From contig NZ_JAXMOR010000019.1 of assembly GCF_034669705.1 (NCBI RefSeq), positions 1-64,000 on the forward strand: 64,000 bases of DNA, in the 5' to 3' direction. The translations under genes and the position numbers were made by a program. Below the pieces are notes generated by a model that saw only the letters and a list, made by a program, of their open reading frames with translations, searched no databases and was not told the origin of the DNA. Origin of the DNA: Marinovum sp034669705 (lineage in GTDB: Bacteria > Pseudomonadota > Alphaproteobacteria > Rhodobacterales > Rhodobacteraceae). Below, one piece after another: positions 51,806-59,244 of this stretch. The stretch's first letter is position 1. Each line of letters opens with the position of its first letter.

Positions 51806-53287
51806 TCAGGTGCCGCAGAAGGTCTTGTAGGGGCCAAAGCTGCCGGGGGCCGGGCGGGCGTAGTCCTCGAGCCCGTCGCGCTCCTCGTAGGGCGCGCCCA
51901 GCACCTCGAGCAGCCGGGTGATCGGCCCCATGTCGCCCTCTGCCTCAGCAGCCCTCAGCGCCTCTTCGACCTTGTGGTTGCGCGGGATGTAGAGCGGGTT
52001 GACCGCATCCATTGCGGCTCTGAGAGTGGCCGGGTCGCGCCCCTCCGCCGCCAGACGGCTTCGCCAATGCGGCAGCCATTCGCGGATCGCCGTGGCGTCG
52101 TCGAAGAGTTCGATCACCGGGGCATCCTCGCCTTCGGCGGCCTGCGGCAGGGCGCGGAAGAACAGGGTGTGATCGACAGTCTGCCCCGCCATGGCGGCGT
52201 AGAGCGCGTTGACGAAGCCGATGTCGCTGTCGTCGCCCTCGGTCAGCCCGATCTTGGCGCGGGCGCCGGCGAGCCAGTGCGCGGAATAGACCTCGGGGAA
52301 CTCCTCGAGCTCTTCGGTGGCCAGCCGGATCGCCTCCTTTTCATCGTCATGCAGCAGCGGCACAAGGGTTTCGGCCAGCCGGGCGAGGTTCCATTGCGCG
52401 ATCACCGGCTGGTTGCCATAGGCATAGCGGCCGCCGTGGTCGATCGAGGAGAACACCGCCTTGGCGTCGAAGGTGTCGATGAAGGCGCAGGGGCCGTAGT
52501 CGATGGTCTCGCCCGAGATCGTCATGTTGTCGGTGTTCATAACCCCGTGGACAAAGCCCACGTGCATCCATTGGGCGATCAGCGCCGCCTGCCGGCGGAT
52601 CACCGCGCGCAGAAAGGCGAGGTAGCGGTCGTCTCTGCCGGCAAGCTCGGGGTCGTGGCGGGCGATGGCGTATTCGGCCAGCTGGCGGACGCGGTCGCGC
52701 TCGCCGCGGGCGGCAAAATACTGGAAGGTGCCGACCCGCAGATGGCTGGCCGCGACCCGGGCCAGCACCGCGCCGGGCTTGGCGGTCTCGCGCCAGATGG
52801 TCTCGCCGGTGGTCACGGCCGAAAGCGCCCGGGTGGTCGGGATGCCCAGCGCATGCATCGCCTCGCCGATGACGAACTCGCGCAGCACCGGGCCAAGTAC
52901 TGCCTTGCCGTCGCCCCCGCGCGAGAAGGGCGTGCGGCCCGAGCCCTTCAGATGCAGGTCGCGGCGGCGGCCCTGGCTGTCGATCAGCTCGCCCATCAGG
53001 ATCGCGCGGCCATCGCCCAGTTGCGGGCTGAAGCCGCCGAACTGGTGGCCGGCATAGGCCTGCGCCAGGGTCTCGGCGCCCTCTGGCGCGCGGGCGCCGG
53101 CAAGGATCGCGGCGCCTTCGTCGCTGTCGAGCGCCTCGGGATCGAGGGCCAGCTCTTCGGCCAGCTCCGTATTGAGCAGCAGGATGCGCGGCTCCGGCAC
53201 CTTGTCGCCCTCCCAAGGGACGTAGAAGCCGTCGAGCTCGCGGGCATAGCTGTTGTCAAAGGTGAAGCGCGGCGTGTGATGTGTCAT
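51806..53287 (-). CDS. selO: Protein adenylyltransferase SelO (YdiU family)
   Basis: A 493-residue pseudokinase-fold enzyme that AMPylates Ser/Thr/Tyr of redox-related proteins. Motifs are AYAGHQFGGFSPQLGDGRAI (about residue 82), LHLKGSGRTPFSRGGDGKAV (about 112) and NTDNMTISGETIDYGPCAF (about 247) carrying the metal ligands. The C-terminus ends FCGT, the position where eukaryotic SelO has selenocysteine, here Cys. It lies next to msrA-msrB on the same strand, separated by REP-like repeats. Confidence 0.92.
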   Translation of the reverse strand: MTHHTPRFTFDNSYARELDGFYVPWEGDKVPEPRILLLNTELAEELALDPEALDSDEGAAILAGARAPEGAETLAQAYAGHQFGGFSPQLGDGRAILMGELIDSQGRRRDLHLKGSGRTPFSRGGDGKAVLGPVLREFVIGEAMHALGIPTTRALSAVTTGETIWRETAKPGAVLARVAASHLRVGTFQYFAARGERDRVRQLAEYAIARHDPELAGRDDRYLAFLRAVIRRQAALIAQWMHVGFVHGVMNTDNMTISGETIDYGPCAFIDTFDAKAVFSSIDHGGRYAYGNQPVIAQWNLARLAETLVPLLHDDEKEAIRLATEELEEFPEVYSAHWLAGARAKIGLTEGDDSDIGFVNALYAAMAGQTVDHTLFFRALPQAAEGEDAPVIELFDDATAIREWLPHWRSRLAAEGRDPATLRAAMDAVNPLYIPRNHKVEEALRAAEAEGDMGPITRLLEVLGAPYEERDGLEDYARPAPGSFGPYKTFCGT

Positions 53288-53426
53288 GGAGTACAAGGTG
53301 TGTCGGTTGCGGGGGATTTCCAAGGGGTGATCGCGCTTTCGGGCGCGCGGGCTGTGCCACAACAGGACGGCCCTGGGCTTGGAGGAGTGCGCTGGCTGGT
53401 CAATTGTGGGCGATTATCCTGGCGAA

Positions 53427-53650
53427 GGGAGAGGCCCCGGATCAAGTCCGGGGCGCCGTTGGAGGGGGGCCGGTGCCACGGAAACCGCCGCCGTCCCGGG
53501 CCTGACCCGGGACCTCCCGGCCAACGACACTCTGCAACGTCGCAGTGCCGGGTGACGGGAGAGGCCCCGGATCAAGTCCGGGGCGCGGCTGGTTTGTGTG
53601 CCGGTACCACGAAGGCCACCGCTGTCCCGGGTTCGATCCGGGACCTCACT
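53427..53650. repeat. Two tandem composite REP-like units (period about 130 bp)
   Basis: Unit 1 (53,427-53,520) and unit 2 (53,557-53,650) each contain a forward palindrome GAGAGGCCCCGGATCAAGTC (starting 53,429 and 53,559), a spacer with CCGGTRCCACG, and an opposed palindrome TCCCGGG...CCGGGACCT (53,492-53,516 and 53,623-53,646). Paired opposed REP units recall BIME elements of enterobacteria. The whole 370-base spacer between the msrA 3' end and selO has no gene. Confidence 0.75.
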
Positions 53651-53657
53651 GTCAGAG

Positions 53658-54173
53658 CTACTCCGCCGCGTCGCGCCGGGGCAGCACCCAGTGCTTGCGC
53701 GGGAAGTGGCAGGTGTAGCCGCCGGGAAAGCGCTCGAGGTAGTCCTGATGCTCGGGCTCGGCTTCCCAGAAATCGCTCACCGGCTCGACCTCGGTCACCA
53801 CCTTGCCGGGCCAGAGGCCCGAGGCATCGACATCGGCGATGGTGTCGAGCGCCACCGCCTTCTGATCCTCGTCGACGTAGTAGATCGCCGAGCGATAGCT
53901 CATCCCGCGGTCGTTGCCCTGCTGGTTGAGCGTGCTGGGATCGTGGATCTGGAAGAAGACCTCCAGCAGCCGGCGATAGGAGATCTGCTCGGGATCATAG
54001 GTGATCTCGATCGCCTCGGCATGGGTGCCGTGATTGCGATAGGTGGCATGCTCGACGTCGCCGCCGGTATAGCCCACCCGGGTTGCCTTCACCCCCGGCA
54101 GCTTGCGGATCAGGTCCTGCATGCCCCAGAAACATCCGCCGGCAAGGACGGCGCGCTGTGTGGTGTCGCTCAT
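53658..54173 (-). CDS. msrA: Peptide methionine sulfoxide reductase MsrA
   Basis: A 171-residue enzyme reducing the S-epimer of methionine sulfoxide. The catalytic motif GGCFWGMQDL is at residue about 12-21 and GYTGGDVEHATYRNHGTHAE follows. The ATG overlaps the msrB stop (ATGA), giving a coupled msrB-msrA pair. No signal peptide, so cytosolic. Confidence 0.95.
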   Translation of the reverse strand: MSDTTQRAVLAGGCFWGMQDLIRKLPGVKATRVGYTGGDVEHATYRNHGTHAEAIEITYDPEQISYRRLLEVFFQIHDPSTLNQQGNDRGMSYRSAIYYVDEDQKAVALDTIADVDASGLWPGKVVTEVEPVSDFWEAEPEHQDYLERFPGGYTCHFPRKHWVLPRRDAAE

Positions 54174-54619
54174 TGGGTCACCTCTTCGACCTGGTCGATG
54201 TACTCTCCATAGCCCTCGGCCTCCATATCATCGCGGTGGATGAAGCGCAGCGAGGCGGAGTTGATGCAATAGCGCAGCCCGCCGCGATCGCGCGGGCCGT
54301 CGGGAAAGACATGGCCGAGGTGGCTGTCGCCATGGGCCGAGCGGACCTCGGTGCGGATCATGCCGTGGCTGCTGTCGCGCAACTCGGTGACATGCGCCGG
54401 CGTGATCGGCTTGGTAAAGCTCGGCCAGCCGCAGCCGCTCTCGAACTTGTCGGAGGAGGCAAAGAGCGGCTCGCCGGAGACGACGTCGACGTAAATCCCC
54501 GGCTCCTTGGTGTCGTTATACTGGCCGGTGAACGGCCGTTCGGTGCCGTTTTCCTGGGTCACCCGGTATTGCTCGGGGGTGAGCCGGGCGATGGCCTCAT
54601 CGGATTTCTTGTATGTCAC
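54170..54619 (-). CDS. msrB: Peptide methionine sulfoxide reductase MsrB
   Basis: A 149-residue enzyme reducing the R-epimer of methionine sulfoxide. It shows FESGCGWPSFTKPI (resolving Cys), HLGHVFPDGP and the catalytic GGLRYCINSASLRF. The structural-zinc CxxC pairs of many MsrBs are absent, so it is the zinc-free form. I chose the GTG at 54619, preceded by GGAGGGG at suitable spacing; the upstream open frame to 54847 is not MsrB-like. Confidence 0.93.
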   Translation of the reverse strand: MTYKKSDEAIARLTPEQYRVTQENGTERPFTGQYNDTKEPGIYVDVVSGEPLFASSDKFESGCGWPSFTKPITPAHVTELRDSSHGMIRTEVRSAHGDSHLGHVFPDGPRDRGGLRYCINSASLRFIHRDDMEAEGYGEYIDQVEEVTQ

Positions 54620-54998
54620 GTGGAACCCCTCCAGATTTCTTGGTTGGTGCGAATGTGGGGGCGCCGTGGCGGTTTGTCCAATATCTGTCAATGCCGTCAC
54701 GCCAGCGTGAGTTTCAGCGCGTCGTTGCACACCGGCCCGAACTCCGGTGCAGCAGATGGCGAATGCGGGTAAGTCACCGGCGCGCGCTCGTCTCCCCCGA
54801 AACGCCAGCCCAGACCCAAAGCAGCGGGCCTCTTCTGAAAGCGCCATATTTCACCCGCGACTGGACCGGTGCGGCCACCTCGCCCATTCTGGGAAGGAAA
54901 ACAGACGCTAAGAGCTGATTCGCAGCGCAGTTCGGACTTAATAAATAAATTTTATTTATTAAGTCTCGCGTATACAGAGTGGGCAGGAGGAACGATAG
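54620..54998. other. Divergent spacer between msrB and the ROK regulator
   Basis: About 380 bases without a gene. The msrB-proximal 280 bases hold no clear signal. The ROK-proximal end contains a 31-bp AT-rich perfect palindrome (54935-54965), a possible -10-like GTATAC at 54970, and a GGCAGGAGG ribosome site at 54981-54989. Confidence 0.5.
54935..54965. promoter_or_regulatory. 31-bp perfect palindrome, candidate ROK operator
   Basis: Left arm GACTTAATAAATAAA (54935-54949), one central T, and the exact reverse complement TTTATTTATTAAGTC (54951-54965). In such GC-rich DNA an AT palindrome of this length is striking. It lies 33 bases before the ROK gene start. ROK repressors such as NagC, Mlc and XylR bind AT-rich inverted repeats, so autoregulation is likely (inference). 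Confidence 0.75.
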
Positions 54999-56198
54999 AT
55001 GACTCAGGACACCAGCCGTAGCTTCAGCAGCGGCGTGAACCAGAGCGGCGTGCGCGACTACAACGAGCGTTTGCTGCTATCGATGATTCAGCGTCATGGC
55101 CCGATGCCGGGCTCCGACATGGCGCGCCAGTCCAGCCTTTCGGCGCAGACGGTCTCGGTGATCCTGCGCTCGCTCGAGGCCGACGGCCTGCTGGTCAAGG
55201 GCGAGCCGCAACGCGGCCGCGTCGGCAAGCCGCGCATCCCGATGGCGCTCAATCCCGCCGGCAGCTTTGCTTTCGGGCTCAAGATCGGACGTCGCTCGGC
55301 CGACCTTGCGCTGATGGATCTGACCGGCGAGGTGCGGGCCCAGATGCAGATCCAGTATCACTTTCCCGACCCCGACAAGATGCTGACCTTTCTCGGCGAG
55401 GGCATCGAGAGCATGTCGACGGCGCTGGACCCCGAGCAGCGCAAGCTGATCTGCGGCATCGGCATCGCCGCCCCCTTCGAGATGTGGAAACGGCACGATA
55501 TCATCGGCGCGGACGACCGCTCCTACGACAGCTGGCAGGGCCGCGATCTGGTGCGCGAGGCGACGGAGTTCACCGAACTGCCGATCACACTGGTCAATGA
55601 TGCCACCTCGGCCTGCTATGCCGAGAACACCTTTGGCCAGGGCCGCAGGTTCCGCGATTACGCCTATTTCTTCATCGGCGCCTTCGCCGGCGGCGGCGTG
55701 GTGATGAACGGCGCGGTTTTCGAGGGTCCCCGCGACAATGCCGGCGCGCTGGGCTCGATCATCACCCGAGATGCCGAGGGACGGCCGGCGCAGCTGATGG
55801 ACCGGGCGTCGATCTTCTGGCTCGAGACGGCGATCCGCGAGGCCGGCGGCGACCCGGCGCAGCTCTGGTCGCGCGGGGCCGACTGGGCCACCTTCGAGGA
55901 CCAGCTCGGACCCTGGATCGAGATGGCGGCGCAGGAGCTGGCGATGGCGGCGCTGTCGTGCTGCGCGGTGATCGACTTCGAGGCGGTGCTGGTCGACGGC
56001 GCCTTTCCCGCCGCGGTCCGGTCGCGACTGGTGAGGCGGATGTCCGAACTGTCGCGCGACATCGAGACCATCGGCCTGTTTCGCCCCGAGTTCGCCGAGG
56101 GCAGCGTCGGCGCCAACGCCCGCGTGCTGGGCGCCGCCTACCGGCCGATCGCTTCGCAGTATTTCCTCGGCTCCGGCGGGCTGACCGCGGCGCGCTGA
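54999..56198 (+). CDS. ROK-family transcriptional regulator
   Basis: A 399-residue regulator: an N-terminal winged helix (residues about 18-75, MARQSSLSAQTVSVILRSLE) followed by a sugar-kinase-like ROK domain (LMDLTGEVRAQMQIQYHFPD; ITLVNDATSACYAENTFGQG; FFIGAFAGGGVVMNG). The kinase zinc motif CxCGxxGC is not present, as expected for a regulator that binds a sugar without phosphorylating it. It is read towards the GMC/multicopper-oxidase operon, ending 7 bases from it, and has a strong palindrome in its promoter. Its targets beyond itself are unknown. Confidence 0.88.
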   Translation: MTQDTSRSFSSGVNQSGVRDYNERLLLSMIQRHGPMPGSDMARQSSLSAQTVSVILRSLEADGLLVKGEPQRGRVGKPRIPMALNPAGSFAFGLKIGRRSADLALMDLTGEVRAQMQIQYHFPDPDKMLTFLGEGIESMSTALDPEQRKLICGIGIAAPFEMWKRHDIIGADDRSYDSWQGRDLVREATEFTELPITLVNDATSACYAENTFGQGRRFRDYAYFFIGAFAGGGVVMNGAVFEGPRDNAGALGSIITRDAEGRPAQLMDRASIFWLETAIREAGGDPAQLWSRGADWATFEDQLGPWIEMAAQELAMAALSCCAVIDFEAVLVDGAFPAAVRSRLVRRMSELSRDIETIGLFRPEFAEGSVGANARVLGAAYRPIASQYFLGSGGLTAAR

Positions 56199-56204
56199 CG
56201 CCGC

Positions 56205-57812
56205 TCAGCCGAGGATATGCGCCGCCGTGCGCATCGCCAGCGCCGCGATGGTCAGCGTCGGCGCATTGACCGGCATGGTCACATGCGCCGAGGATCCCAT
56301 GACATAGAGGTTCGGGTGCTGATGGCTCTGCTGGTGGCTGTTGACCACCGAGGTCCTCGGATCATCGCCCATCCGCGCCGTGCCGCCGATGATGGCGTTC
56401 GAGAGGTAGACCGCGTTCGAGCTGACCTCGGTCGCGCCCAGCCGCTCGAGCACCTCGGTGTTGATCTTCCGGGAGATCTCCATTCCGGCGCGGGTATACT
56501 CGTCGAGACAGTAGGCGATGCGCGGTTTCGGCAGGCCGGCGCTGTCGGTCTCGGTCGAGAGGGTCAGGCGGTTGTCGGCATCCGGCAGGATCTCGGCGCT
56601 GGAATTCAGCCGCAGATGGCGCGAGACGATGCGGTTGAGCTCGCTGACCAGCGCCTGTCCCATCAGACCCTTGGCGATCAGCTGCCGCGCCACATCGGTG
56701 CCGTCGGAATTGCCCGAATGGCCCGAGTTCATGAAGCTGGTGCCGATGGCGGCATGTGACGCGCGAAAGGCGCCATCGCGCAGTTCGACCAGTCCCGAGG
56801 TCTGTTGCGGACCGCGATAGGGGTAGACCGGGTCGCGCGTCACCCCCTTGGTGTCCTGGTTGGCCTGGGTGATCAGGTAGCGGCCGACCGCGCCAGAGCC
56901 ATTGGCGACCCCGTTCGGCGCGGCCTCCTGCGCCGACATCAGCAGCAGGCGGGGGTTCTCGATGGCATGACAGCACAGCGCATAGACGTTGGCGGTGACG
57001 CGGGTCTGGCTGCCGTCGGGGCGGCGCACGTCGACGCCGGTCACCCGGCCCTCGGCCCCGAGATTTATCCTCGTCACCACCGCCTCGGTGATGATCTGCG
57101 CGCCGGCGGCCTCGGCCTTGTCGGCGATCACCGAACCGTCGAGCTTGGCCCCGATGGGGCAGATCGGCACGCAGGTGTTGTTGCCGCAACAGGCCGGGCG
57201 GCCATCGAACTGCACCGAGTTGCGGGCATGGCTGAAGATGCCGGAGTGCAGGCCCATCTGTTTCAGCGCGATATCGACCCGGCTGTCGAGATAGGAGGCG
57301 GGGACCGGCGGCATCGGAAAGGGCTCTTTGCGCGGCGCGCCCCAGGTGTGCGCCATGCTGCCGGCCACGCCCCAGATGGTTTCGGCGCGGGCGTAGTGGT
57401 CTTCCAGCTCGCCATAGCTCACCGGCCAGTCGCGGGCGACGCCATAGCTGCTCTTCATGCGGAAATCGGCCGGCCGCAGCCGGTCGGCAAAACCCATCCA
57501 ATGCCAGGTAGAGCCGCCGTAGATCCGCAGGTAGGCCCCGACGAACTCCATCGGCCCCGCCTGGTCGTAAAAGCTGGCATAGCCGCCATCCTGCGGATGC
57601 GGCGCCCAGGGGTTTGACGGATAGGGCGCCTGCGGGCCCTTGACCGGGTTGTTGGCAAAGACCGACATCCAGTCGTGCCGCGGCTTTCGCGGCCCGGCCT
57701 CGAGCACGGTCACCTGCCGCCCGGCCTGCGCCAGCTCCAGCGCCAGATGCGCCCCGGCCATGCCGGCACCCACCACCAGCACATCGACGGTCTGTGGCAC
57801 CGGCGCCGTCAT
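56205..57812 (-). CDS. GMC-type FAD dehydrogenase subunit with iron-sulphur-type Cys motif
   Basis: A 535-residue flavoprotein of the FAD-glucose/gluconate/fructose dehydrogenase large-subunit type. It has the FAD motif VLVVGAGMAGAHLALELAQA (residues 11-30), RIYGGSTWHWMGFADRL (about 97), and the C-terminal catalytic His region NLYVMGSSAHVTMPVNAPTL. The four cysteines in ACCGNNTCVPICPIGAK (C208, C209, C214, C218) match the motif that holds a 3Fe-4S cluster in bacterial FAD-glucose dehydrogenase. There is no own signal peptide; the small subunit encoded just before (overlap of four bases) has a Tat-type signal and probably carries it across. It is the last gene of the four-gene operon. Substrate unknown. 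Confidence 0.87.
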   Translation of the reverse strand: MTAPVPQTVDVLVVGAGMAGAHLALELAQAGRQVTVLEAGPRKPRHDWMSVFANNPVKGPQAPYPSNPWAPHPQDGGYASFYDQAGPMEFVGAYLRIYGGSTWHWMGFADRLRPADFRMKSSYGVARDWPVSYGELEDHYARAETIWGVAGSMAHTWGAPRKEPFPMPPVPASYLDSRVDIALKQMGLHSGIFSHARNSVQFDGRPACCGNNTCVPICPIGAKLDGSVIADKAEAAGAQIITEAVVTRINLGAEGRVTGVDVRRPDGSQTRVTANVYALCCHAIENPRLLLMSAQEAAPNGVANGSGAVGRYLITQANQDTKGVTRDPVYPYRGPQQTSGLVELRDGAFRASHAAIGTSFMNSGHSGNSDGTDVARQLIAKGLMGQALVSELNRIVSRHLRLNSSAEILPDADNRLTLSTETDSAGLPKPRIAYCLDEYTRAGMEISRKINTEVLERLGATEVSSNAVYLSNAIIGGTARMGDDPRTSVVNSHQQSHQHPNLYVMGSSAHVTMPVNAPTLTIAALAMRTAAHILG

Positions 57813-58255
57813 CGCTGCGGCTCCTGCCAATGCCCGAAGGGGCCGCCGCACAGCCCCGGCGCGGTGGCAAAGGTCAGCGCCTGCCAGCCAAGGCAATAGT
57901 CGTAGTATCGGACCTCGCCATCGACCTCACCGGTAAACAGGAAAGTGGCGATCCAACGCATCTGGTCACCGGCGCGGGTGCTGGCGTCCCGGCTCATCGA
58001 CGCAAGCTCGGGGCGGCGACGGGCCAGCGCTACCAGCGCGAACATCGCCTCGGTGCCAAAGGCGCGGGCAAACTCGGTCTCGCAGGCCTCGAGCAATACC
58101 GGCGGAAGATAGGTCGTGCCGCCGATGGCGCGAATGATGTCGCGGAACATCGCCAGGTCATCCTCGACCCCGAGCCGCGCCGCCGCACCGGTGGGCGCCA
58201 TCGCGATGGCCGCGGAAAGCAGTCGGATCACCTCGCGGCGGTCAAAGCCCGGCAT
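57809..58255 (-). CDS. Small Tat-signal subunit of FAD dehydrogenase (gamma/subunit 3 type)
   Basis: A 148-residue protein with a twin-arginine-like N-terminus (FDRREVIRLLSAAIAMAPTG) and a compact helical body. Such small subunits accompany GMC flavoproteins and are thought to pilot them through the Tat pathway. The Cys residues in YYDYCLGWQ and APGLCGGPFG could help assembly. It overlaps the flavoprotein gene by four bases and the upstream cytochrome fusion by one, so translation is coupled. The identification rests on size, signal and position more than on motif recognition. Confidence 0.75.
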   Translation of the reverse strand: MPGFDRREVIRLLSAAIAMAPTGAAARLGVEDDLAMFRDIIRAIGGTTYLPPVLLEACETEFARAFGTEAMFALVALARRRPELASMSRDASTRAGDQMRWIATFLFTGEVDGEVRYYDYCLGWQALTFATAPGLCGGPFGHWQEPQR

Positions 58256-59244
58256 CAGTACGTCCTCACCAGCGCCAGCCCGCGCGACCGGCCCGAGGCG
58301 CTGTCGGTATCCAGCATCGCCTCGTAGAGCAGCGCCATCGGGATCCAGGCCGGCGGATACTTGTAGCCCGCCACATCAAGCACCAGCACCGAGTCGCTCG
58401 GTGCGTGATAGGCGCCGATGGGCGAGACATGGCCAGAGCCGTCCTGGCCCACGATGCCGCGGTTGTAGTTCACGATCACCCGTGTGGCGGGGTCCGACAG
58501 CGCGTTGGTCAGGGCGCTGCGCATCTGGTCGAGATCGCTCTCATCGGCAAAGATCGTTGTCGGCTGCACGTCGAGGTGGGTCAGGAACTGGCCGATCTGG
58601 TCGAGGGTCAGCCCGTCGGTCACCACGCCTTCAAAGCTTTTCACCTGCTGGTTGGCCTCGGTAAAGAGGTTCTCTTGGGTGAAATAGGGGTAGGGATAGC
58701 GCATGGGGTCGATCGGCCGGGTCAGCCCGTCTTCAAAGGAATTGAGCACCGCAGCCATGCTGGCGATCGAGCAGAAGGTGAGGAATTTCTCGCTCTCGAC
58801 ATAGGGCGACACACGGAAATAATCGCCGTTGAACCGGCTCTCGACCACCCGCGCGCCGCCGTCCTGGCTGGTAAGATAGACGACGCGGGTGTCGGCGCCC
58901 TCGGCCGCAGCGGTGACCAGCGGCGCGAACGGGGCGGCCGAGACGACCGAGGCCTCGGTGCCGAAAAAGCCCGCCAGCCGGTCGATCTCGGGATCAGAGA
59001 GCTGTTGCGCCACCGCCTGCATCACATCCGCCGTGCCGCCGCTGCGCTGGCCGGACTTATAGGCGTGCAGCGCGTTGTGCAGATAGGTCTGCGACTGGCC
59101 ATGGATGATCGGGATGTGATCGATATGGGCCACACCGTCGACCGAATGGCACGACAGGCAGGTCTCGGCCTCGACCGGCGGCGCGGCCAGGGCAGGCGAG
59201 GCGGCAAGGCAGAAGGCCAGCAGGGCCGGGCGCAGGGGGTTCAT
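58255..59244 (-). CDS. Exported mono-haem cytochrome c / phytochelatin-synthase-like fusion protein
   Basis: A 329-residue protein in three parts. Residues 1-21 form a Sec signal peptide (FCLAASPALA). Residues about 25-98 are a class I cytochrome c domain with CLSCH (C29, C32, H33) and a likely Met ligand in TADVMQAV (M75). From about 140 to 315 it resembles phytochelatin synthase: TFCSIASMAAVLNSF (Cys158), VNYNRGIVGQDGSGHVSPIG (His272), VLVLDVAGYKYPPAWIP (Asp290). The His-Asp spacing of 18 equals that of plant PCS (His162-Asp180), so a papain-like triad seems intact. Plant PCS makes phytochelatins from glutathione; bacterial single-domain relatives mainly cleave glutathione. An exported, haem-fused version is unusual. 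It lies between the multicopper oxidase and the small subunit, overlapping both. Confidence 0.8.
   Translation of the reverse strand: MNPLRPALLAFCLAASPALAAPPVEAETCLSCHSVDGVAHIDHIPIIHGQSQTYLHNALHAYKSGQRSGGTADVMQAVAQQLSDPEIDRLAGFFGTEASVVSAAPFAPLVTAAAEGADTRVVYLTSQDGGARVVESRFNGDYFRVSPYVESEKFLTFCSIASMAAVLNSFEDGLTRPIDPMRYPYPYFTQENLFTEANQQVKSFEGVVTDGLTLDQIGQFLTHLDVQPTTIFADESDLDQMRSALTNALSDPATRVIVNYNRGIVGQDGSGHVSPIGAYHAPSDSVLVLDVAGYKYPPAWIPMALLYEAMLDTDSASGRSRGLALVRTY

Noticed and set aside
53620..53646. tRNA T-arm-like sequence (GGGTTCGATCC within a stem)
   Set aside because: No acceptor, D or anticodon arms surround it, and the neighbouring palindromes of the same repeat family carry other loops, so it is a repeat variant.
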